Source of the DNA: Lachnospiraceae bacterium
GTDB lineage: Bacteria > Bacillota > Clostridia > Lachnospirales > Lachnospiraceae
Assembly (NCBI GenBank): GCA_900772675.1
Contig: CAAGRM010000229.1
Location: 1-19,358, forward strand
DNA length: 19,358 nucleotides
Direction: 5' to 3'
This document shows, in pieces, positions 14,594 through 19,358 of this stretch (the stretch's first letter is position 1; every line of letters begins with the position of its first letter). The notes under the pieces are model-generated. The model had not been told where the DNA came from, did not search any database, and saw only the letters and a program-made list of their open reading frames with translations. A program made the translations under genes and the position numbers.

Positions 14594-15919
14594 TTAACTG
14601 TACTGCCAGAACACCATCAGTTTCCGCGTTGCGGTGTCCTCACTGTAGGTATATTTTACGGATTCAAGGCTGTAATAATCGCAGAGATACGTCGAAGCCT
14701 GATCCAGAAGACCCTGACGTGCTTCCATGGCCTGTCCCATCAGCTCATCTGTGGCAAATTTAAACTCTGAACTCTCTTTTGTCTGCGCAATATCCTCTTC
14801 CATCTTCCAGAGAATCTGTTCCGGATCAAAGGTGTCCATATACCGGCCGTTCAGACGGTAATACTCCAAATCCGTTGCATTGCAGGCCGGAAGTACGGCC
14901 TTTACATCTGACTGATGTGTATTCGAAAATTCCGCATCGGAGGTGCAGAGAAAATCATAATAAATCAGATCTGCCGGGAGATTGTACTCACCGCTTTCCC
15001 CCTCCGCAAAGATCGGGTCGCCCCATGTGACATCGACATTGTAATAATTTTCTCCGCATTTCACCATGTTCCAGCCGTGTGCTTCTCCTGTATCCGTCGT
15101 TCCCGTTACATAAATCACAGGAATTCCCAGCTGATTCATCAGATATTGAAATGTTCTGGAATATCCGGCGCAGACCGTCTGGCAGTTCACAAGTCCGCTG
15201 TAGAGATTCTGGTTATCCGGTGCATCCTTTACATAATCGATTTTGCGGATGCATGTTTCAAAAATATATTTGATCTTGTCATAGTCGCCCATCGAATCCT
15301 GGATTCCGTTCAGATATTCTGCCGCCGCTGCATCCACCTGCACCTGCCGGTTTGCAGCCTCTTCCGCCGAAATCCCATACTCCGGAGTTATCTCACAGTA
15401 ATTCTGCGGCTCTCCATAGCCGGTCGCTTGAGATGCTCCGGTGATCCAGAAGAACTCCGGGTAGTCCATGTAAACCCATCCGTAAACCTCCACCGCCAGA
15501 TCCGGATCCCCGCCCTTTGTGACAATGGTCTCCTGATGCTCCTGAATTCCCTGAACGATTTCGCGGTAAATCATCTGCTGGTTTTCGTCGAGCAGACTGT
15601 AATAATACCGTTTTGCCAGCTCTGCTTCATCTGTATTTTCTGCCTGAAATATCTGCCCCGCTTCCTCCACAGGCGTACTCACACTGCTGACGATATTCAC
15701 AGTTTCTACCGGAGCTGCTTCTGCTCCATCCGGCGTTTCCTTTTTGTCATTTCCGTGGAACAAAAGCCATGCTCCCACCGCAAGAAGAAGCAGCAATGGA
15801 ATCAGAAAAAGCAGTGGATTTTTCTGGTTTCTTCCTCTCCTTCTTGACCGTGATGCCGGCCGCCTTCTTCTCGTTCCCCGCGTGCTTCCTAACTGTCCTG
15901 TTGTTCTTCTGTCACTCAT
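14594..15919 (-). CDS. Membrane-anchored transglutaminase-like protein
   Basis: This 441-residue protein has a short, very basic N-terminus (about 17-30 is mostly Arg and Ser), one membrane helix (about 35-54), an acidic linker and then an external domain. The transglutaminase-like catalytic triad is visible: Cys250 in NCQTVCAGYSRTFQYL, His281 in GEAHGWNMV and Asp296 in YYNVDVTWGD. Proteins of this superfamily act as proteases, amide-bond hydrolases or cross-linkers; the reaction here is not known. N-in topology would put the catalytic domain outside the cell. The ATG at 15917-15919 overlaps the stop of cwlD as ATGAGTGA, so the two are translationally coupled and a joint envelope function is likely. 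It converges on the etf operon over a shared terminator. Confidence 0.85.
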   Translation of the reverse strand: MSDRRTTGQLGSTRGTRRRRPASRSRRRGRNQKNPLLFLIPLLLLLAVGAWLLFHGNDKKETPDGAEAAPVETVNIVSSVSTPVEEAGQIFQAENTDEAELAKRYYYSLLDENQQMIYREIVQGIQEHQETIVTKGGDPDLAVEVYGWVYMDYPEFFWITGASQATGYGEPQNYCEITPEYGISAEEAANRQVQVDAAAAEYLNGIQDSMGDYDKIKYIFETCIRKIDYVKDAPDNQNLYSGLVNCQTVCAGYSRTFQYLMNQLGIPVIYVTGTTDTGEAHGWNMVKCGENYYNVDVTWGDPIFAEGESGEYNLPADLIYYDFLCTSDAEFSNTHQSDVKAVLPACNATDLEYYRLNGRYMDTFDPEQILWKMEEDIAQTKESSEFKFATDELMGQAMEARQGLLDQASTYLCDYYSLESVKYTYSEDTATRKLMVFWQYS

Positions 15920-16607
15920 CTTTCTTTTCCCTCAAATATTCCAAGATTCCGCTGCACAGTGCATCCGCTACCTTTTTCTGGTATTCCTTCGTATTCAGGA
16001 GGGCTTCCTCCTCCGGATTGGAGAGAAATCCGCACTCACAGATCACCAGCACCGCATCGGTTTTTTTCAGCATGTAGTAAGTTTTGTTTCCTTTGGCTTT
16101 CCGATGATTCTCCGGATCCAATCCTGCGACCAGCGCGTTCTGCATACAGAATGCCAGCCGTTTTCCTTCCCCGGAATCGGTATAATAAAATACCTGCGCA
16201 CCTTTGACTGCCGCATCCGGATAGCTGTTCTGATGGATACTGATCACACAGTCCGGTTTTTTTTCATGAATCAGCTGCACACGCCGCTGCAGATCCTGCA
16301 CCTTGGCATTTATTGTCCCCGGATCGGAAAGATCTTCCTCCCCCTCGCGCGTCATCACCACAAGGATTCCCTGCTTTTCCAGTCTCTTTTTCAACAGCCG
16401 TGCGATTGCAAGGTTGATATCCTTTTCTTTTACTCCGTTTCCACCGATTTTGCCGGGATCATCTCCTCCGTGGCCGCTGTCCAGCACCACAACCTTCTGT
16501 GCTACTTTCTGTGTCGCTACAAGCCGGGCGCCCTCGCGTGACAGAAAATATGCGGCCGCAAGCAGAATTACCGCCATCAGCCATTCCATTTTTTTCCCAT
16601 TTTCCAA
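15912..16607 (-). CDS. cwlD: N-acetylmuramoyl-L-alanine amidase, CwlD-like
   Basis: This 231-residue Amidase_3 zinc enzyme cleaves the amide bond between muramic acid and the stem peptide. Zinc ligands are His46 in DSGHGGDDPG, Glu61 in GVKEKDINL and His125 in SIHQNS; the catalytic Glu191 lies in CECGFLSN. A single N-terminal helix (about 8-22) exports or anchors it. Size, the single domain and the membrane segment fit CwlD, which acts in forming muramic lactam of spore cortex, rather than larger vegetative autolysins; a CwlD role implies a spore former. The start is uncertain: TTG at 16605-16607 has AGGGGG seven bases ahead, while the in-frame ATG at 16587-16589 has only GGGA close by. The AGGGGG lies in the 3' arm of a terminator-like hairpin. 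Confidence 0.85.
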   Translation of the reverse strand: MENGKKMEWLMAVILLAAAYFLSREGARLVATQKVAQKVVVLDSGHGGDDPGKIGGNGVKEKDINLAIARLLKKRLEKQGILVVMTREGEEDLSDPGTINAKVQDLQRRVQLIHEKKPDCVISIHQNSYPDAAVKGAQVFYYTDSGEGKRLAFCMQNALVAGLDPENHRKAKGNKTYYMLKKTDAVLVICECGFLSNPEEEALLNTKEYQKKVADALCSGILEYLREKKDE

Positions 16608-16608
16608 T

Positions 16609-16660
16609 AAAAAGCCCCCTGCTGCAAAATTTCTTTCTGAAGCATTCTATGCAGCGGGGG
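16609..16660 (-). terminator. Terminator-like hairpin between the coiled-coil gene and cwlD
   Basis: On the minus strand CCCCC+GCTGCA (16650-16660) pairs with TGCAGC+GGGGG (16615-16626), eleven pairs with one bulged A, followed by CTTTTTATT. The loop is 23 bases. It lies 52 bases after the coiled-coil stop and should end that transcript. Its 3' arm also contains the AGGGGG that would serve the TTG start of cwlD. Confidence 0.75.
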
Positions 16661-16672
16661 ATTCCGTTACAA
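16644..16672 (-). promoter_or_regulatory. Putative cwlD promoter inside the terminator hairpin
   Basis: Minus-strand TTGTAA (16667-16672, four of six) and TAGAAT (16644-16649, five of six) are 17 bases apart, and the 5' arm of the terminator stem forms most of the spacer. Transcription would start near 16637, within the hairpin loop. Confidence 0.45.
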
Positions 16673-16712
16673 CATGTATGATCTGATTTTTGTCAGAGGC
16701 TTCTTCTGCATC

Positions 16713-17771
16713 TTACTCTTCTTCCTCTTCTTCCTCTTCTTCCTCATGTTTGCGATTTGGAATTTCATCCTCTTCTTCATCGCCGTCATCATCGAGATAA
16801 TCCGGCTCATTTTCAAGTGAGACGACTGCTGTGTTTTCGACAACCTCCTTCTCTTCTTCTGCACTGTCTGCGGCATTGTCACCGCTTTCGTCCTGATCTG
16901 CTCCGTTCGCTTCTCCGGGAAAAATGCTTTTTACCGGATCTTTCATAAACTGCTCCACTTCCGAAGCGGAACGTCCCATCTCCTTACGTATTTCCGCAAT
17001 CTGTGCAAAGGTCTCCGCAAAAACCTGTCTGTTCTGATCAAGGACACGGGTCATACTTTCCATTTCAGCGTAAATCTTCTGATATCTGCTGTTTGCCTTT
17101 CTAAGCTCTTCCTCCATATGGCTCTGGATTTCTTCAGCCTCAGCCTGCAGCTTTTCCTCGTAAACTGCTGCCAGCTCCTCACCTTTCTGGCGTGCGTTCT
17201 CTATCATGGCTTCACACTGTTCCCTCGTCTCGCGACGCTGTTTTGCACACGATTCTTTTGTCGCCTCCCGCTGCTTTCGACAGTATTCATTCGTTTCCGC
17301 CGTCTGCTTGCGGCATGCCTCGTCCGTTTCTTCCGTCTGGATGCGGCAATTCTCTTCTGTCTCCTCGCGCAGTTTTCGACAGCTTTCGTTTGTTTCCTCT
17401 GTCTGCTTTTCGCACGCCGCATTGGTTTCTTCTGTTTTCTGCCGGCAGGCATCCTCTGTTTCCTGTTTCAGCTTTTTCGCTTTTACCTGTGCGTCAAAAA
17501 CAAGACCGCTGATGCTGTCATAGTTGTCAATATAGCTCTGGTATTTCTCATGGATGTCTTTTTCAAGCTCCTCGATTCGTTCCTCACGCTCTCTGAGTTT
17601 TCGATTCAGCTCACGGATTTCCTGATCCCTTTCTTCAATTACCGCTTCCGCCTTTTTCTGTTCCGCGTAAGCCTGATCCTTTAGGTTTTGCACCTTTGCC
17701 AGGACATCGTCCTTATCAAAGCCGCCCATCAGCGTCGTTTTAAATAATTCTTCACTGTTGTTTTCTGACAT
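16713..17771 (-). CDS. DivIVA-like coiled-coil protein with an 11-residue cysteine ladder and poly-Glu tail
   Basis: This 352-residue protein has no signal peptide or membrane helix, so it should be cytoplasmic. Residues 9-30 (LFKTTLMGGFDKDDVLAKVQNL) resemble the N-terminal segment of DivIVA-type proteins that often locate at membranes or poles. A heptad coiled coil follows (about 33-80). Residues 103-190 are eight 11-residue repeats of the form E-E-T-x-x-x-C-x-x-x-T, with Cys at 109, 120, 131, 142, 153, 164, 175 and 186 and no other cysteine in the protein. A further coiled coil runs to about 275. The C-terminus is acidic and disordered, ending in ten Glu. No function is known to me; envelope scaffolding is a guess from the neighbours. 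The ATG at 17769-17771 has GGAGGAG eight bases ahead. Confidence 0.85.
   Translation of the reverse strand: MSENNSEELFKTTLMGGFDKDDVLAKVQNLKDQAYAEQKKAEAVIEERDQEIRELNRKLREREERIEELEKDIHEKYQSYIDNYDSISGLVFDAQVKAKKLKQETEDACRQKTEETNAACEKQTEETNESCRKLREETEENCRIQTEETDEACRKQTAETNEYCRKQREATKESCAKQRRETREQCEAMIENARQKGEELAAVYEEKLQAEAEEIQSHMEEELRKANSRYQKIYAEMESMTRVLDQNRQVFAETFAQIAEIRKEMGRSASEVEQFMKDPVKSIFPGEANGADQDESGDNAADSAEEEKEVVENTAVVSLENEPDYLDDDGDEEEDEIPNRKHEEEEEEEEEE
16716..16745. repeat. 9-bp microsatellite encoding the poly-Glu C-terminus
   Basis: Three perfect copies of CTCTTCTTC (16716-16742) plus CTC directly precede the stop codon of the coiled-coil gene and encode Glu343-352. Copy-number change by slippage would alter the tail length by threes without a frameshift. 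Confidence 0.85.
17202..17465. repeat. Eight 33-bp coding repeats (hendecad cysteine repeats)
   Basis: Eight consecutive 33-bp units encode the 11-residue repeats of the coiled-coil protein. At DNA level the units are diverged, but the Thr and Cys codons stay in register through all eight, which indicates old duplication under selection rather than recent expansion. Confidence 0.85.
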
Positions 17772-17790
17772 AATATACTCCTCCTTCGTG

Positions 17791-17824
17791 CCCGGACTGT
17801 TTCATTCCCCTTTTACCCCGGACT
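17791..17824. repeat. Direct repeat CCCGGACT ahead of the coiled-coil gene
   Basis: CCCGGACT occurs at 17791-17798 and 17817-17824, 26 bp apart, between the GH18 stop and the ribosome binding site of the coiled-coil gene. A TTGACA (minus strand, 17828-17833) lies just upstream, but no -10 box follows at usual spacing. The meaning is unclear. Confidence 0.35.
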
Positions 17825-17838
17825 TTTTGTCAACTTTT

Positions 17839-19358
17839 TCATTCGATATAGCTTGAAATCAGACTCCAGACATCTACGCGTTCAAATCCAAGCTTCCACT
17901 CCGCGACTCCGGCTAGATCCGCATCTTGAATAACCTTCAGCTTTTCCTCGATGGACTGTTCATCCTCCATCCAGATGGTATAGCGTGCATCGGCTGTTTC
18001 TACCGTCGCTACATTTTGTCCGAGGGCGGCATCCCAGTTTTCTGTCATCTGATTCTGTTCTGCATAGCTTTTTGCGCCATCCATGCCCAGTACTTCGCTG
18101 GTAATGGCGCTCTGTCCGAACGTTTCCGTCCAGACACGGGTATAAAATGGAATTCCGCAGATCACCTGATCGGCCGGCATCACCTTTGTCATTTCTTCCA
18201 CAGCCTTCTGTACAAACGGAAGGGACGAAACAGATCCCGCTTCCTCGCTTCCGGCAAAATGCTCGTCGTAAGCCATGACAATCATATAGTCGACAAACCT
18301 TGCCTGCTCTCCTCTCTGGTAATACATGGTATAGCTCTGCGGCACCGGTGTGTCGACGGATACAACCAGATTCTGCGCATGCGCTGCGCTCGTCAGCTCA
18401 CGCAGGAACTGCAGATAATGCGGTATTCCGGCTTCCTTTAAGTTTTCAAAATCTACGTTGATTCCGTCCATGCCGCACGATGCAGCCTCGGCAAGCAGCT
18501 GTTCTATGATTTTGCGGCGCACAGATGCAAATGCAAGGTCTGTGGTCTCATCAAATGCTTCATTGAAATTGTCAATCAGTCCCCAGACTTCCCTTCCTGC
18601 CTCATGTGCTTTCTGAACGTAATCGGCACTCGCCAGACTGGAAATCGTGCCGGTTTCATCTGTCACGGAAAACCAGGTTGGCGATATTACGTTTACACCG
18701 GTCATCTCCGCTGTCATCTCCGTCATCGCATCGTTGGACTCCGTCGATGTACTCTGATGCCAGACCAGATTAATTTTATGGTCACGCGTGATTCGTTCAT
18801 AGGAATCTTTTTGGGCCGTCCGCGCTTCCACGTTCTGCGGCGCGGAAATATCCTCCGTGCGGATGTATCCGGTATAGCCGTCCTCTGTCATAACCTTGCA
18901 CCAGTTGTCCAGATTTTCCAGATACAGCAGAGTATCGCCCTTTTGTACATCCGTAAGAATCAGGCTCTTGATACCGCCTTTCTGGCGCACCTGCGCGGTG
19001 TCTGCCTCTACGGTCGCCTGCTGCATGCCATCCCATTCGTTTCGGATCACGACACGGCCCGGATTGCTGTAATAAGCATAGTCAAAGTCCGTATATGCTT
19101 TCACCACATCGAGGGAAAGGTATATCGTTCCGTCACTCTCCTGCTGTACCGCAGGCTGCCCGCCCGGCGTTTTGCACACGGCGGTATCTCCGGGAAGCAG
19201 GGTTTGGACTCCGTCCGTCGTTGTAAGCAAAATCCCGTTTGTTTCTTCATCCCAGTAAAAACAGCTGTTCAGCCGGGATTCTACATAGGTATATACCGCG
19301 TACGGCTCGCCTCCGATGAGGGCTGCCTGCTGATCCAGAAGCGCTCCGTTCTGGATCA
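17839..19358 (-). CDS. GH18-family glycosidase-like protein with SH3 domain, partial at the right edge
   Basis: The frame is open across the right edge (about 506 residues visible). In order: a region resembling copper amine oxidase-like N-terminal (stalk) domains, with paired TIYLSLDVV and GRVVIRNE strands; a bacterial SH3 domain (the part around KSLILTDVQKGDTLLYLE to DGYTGYIRTEDIS), usual for cell-wall binding; and a GH18 (YaaH/SleL-like) barrel with the active-site motif DGINVDFENL, in which the last Glu is the expected acid/base. Such proteins cut N-acetylglucosamine linkages in peptidoglycan or spore cortex, and export is expected although the signal peptide lies outside the window. An internal TTG at 19228-19230 is not the start, because codons upstream are continuous and coding. 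The coiled-coil gene follows 67 bases downstream. Confidence 0.88.
   Translation of the reverse strand, partial: IQNGALLDQQAALIGGEPYAVYTYVESRLNSCFYWDEETNGILLTTTDGVQTLLPGDTAVCKTPGGQPAVQQESDGTIYLSLDVVKAYTDFDYAYYSNPGRVVIRNEWDGMQQATVEADTAQVRQKGGIKSLILTDVQKGDTLLYLENLDNWCKVMTEDGYTGYIRTEDISAPQNVEARTAQKDSYERITRDHKINLVWHQSTSTESNDAMTEMTAEMTGVNVISPTWFSVTDETGTISSLASADYVQKAHEAGREVWGLIDNFNEAFDETTDLAFASVRRKIIEQLLAEAASCGMDGINVDFENLKEAGIPHYLQFLRELTSAAHAQNLVVSVDTPVPQSYTMYYQRGEQARFVDYMIVMAYDEHFAGSEEAGSVSSLPFVQKAVEEMTKVMPADQVICGIPFYTRVWTETFGQSAITSEVLGMDGAKSYAEQNQMTENWDAALGQNVATVETADARYTIWMEDEQSIEEKLKVIQDADLAGVAEWKLGFERVDVWSLISSYIE

Noticed and set aside
17202..17465. 33-bp periodic repeats considered as a CRISPR array
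   Set aside because: The units are contiguous without spacers, diverged, and in frame within a coding sequence; no cas genes are near.
17828..17833. Perfect TTGACA on the minus strand ahead of the coiled-coil gene, as a promoter -35
   Set aside because: The sequence 16 to 18 bases downstream is GGGGAA-like, with no -10 match, so a standard promoter is not supported.

Overview
The window reads as a chromosomal segment of a low-to-middle GC, anaerobic, spore-forming Firmicute, most likely a member of the Clostridia such as Lachnospiraceae. The reasons are an Etf-linked (flavin-bifurcating type) 2-hydroxyacid dehydrogenase operon, a CwlD-type amidase of the kind used for spore cortex, a GHKL (AgrC/CitA-like) sensor kinase, strong AGGAGG-type ribosome binding sites and A/T-rich tailed hairpin terminators. 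I see no rRNA, tRNA, CRISPR array, insertion sequence or phage gene. The taxonomic call is inference from gene content only.

Layout. (1) 1-1174, minus: a GHKL histidine kinase with one membrane anchor, overlapping by ATGA a multi-membrane protein that runs off the left edge. (2) 1279-2688, minus: a PepV-type M20 dipeptidase, with an imperfect 25-bp direct repeat in its leader and a perfect 15-bp hairpin behind it. (3) 2904-9438, minus: a six-gene operon in the order tandem SAM methyltransferase, NikB-like permease, NikC-like permease, two short NikD/NikE-like ATPases and a lipoprotein solute-binding protein of family 5. Several junctions overlap or are only about 10 bases wide. (4) 9439-9822: a divergent control region with a near-consensus promoter for the rightward operon. 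(5) 9823-14511, plus: etfB, ferredoxin-fused etfA, a GlcD/LctD-type FAD dehydrogenase and a YkvI-family transporter, closed by a bidirectional terminator at 14525-14561. (6) 14594-19358, minus: a cell-envelope group made of a GH18/SH3 protein (cut by the right edge), a DivIVA-like coiled-coil protein, CwlD and a membrane-anchored transglutaminase-like protein.

How they work together. The rightward operon encodes what is needed to oxidise a 2-hydroxyacid, probably D-lactate, with NAD+ while paying with ferredoxin: the dehydrogenase passes electrons to EtfAB, and the YkvI-type carrier may move the substrate. The leftward ABC operon imports a small solute, plausibly a metal chelate or a peptide. 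The duplicated methyltransferase heading it suggests that a ligand or the imported compound is methylated. The right-hand group looks like peptidoglycan or spore-envelope work.

The most unusual object is the coiled-coil protein at 16713-17771. It carries eight cysteines spaced exactly 11 residues apart (residues 109 to 186) in a hendecad repeat whose predicted core is Thr-Cys-Thr/Arg rather than Leu/Ile, and it ends in ten glutamates encoded by a 9-bp microsatellite. Next in interest are the tandem methyltransferase on a metal/peptide importer operon, and a putative promoter for cwlD placed inside a terminator hairpin so that only transcripts from that promoter would expose the ribosome binding site.
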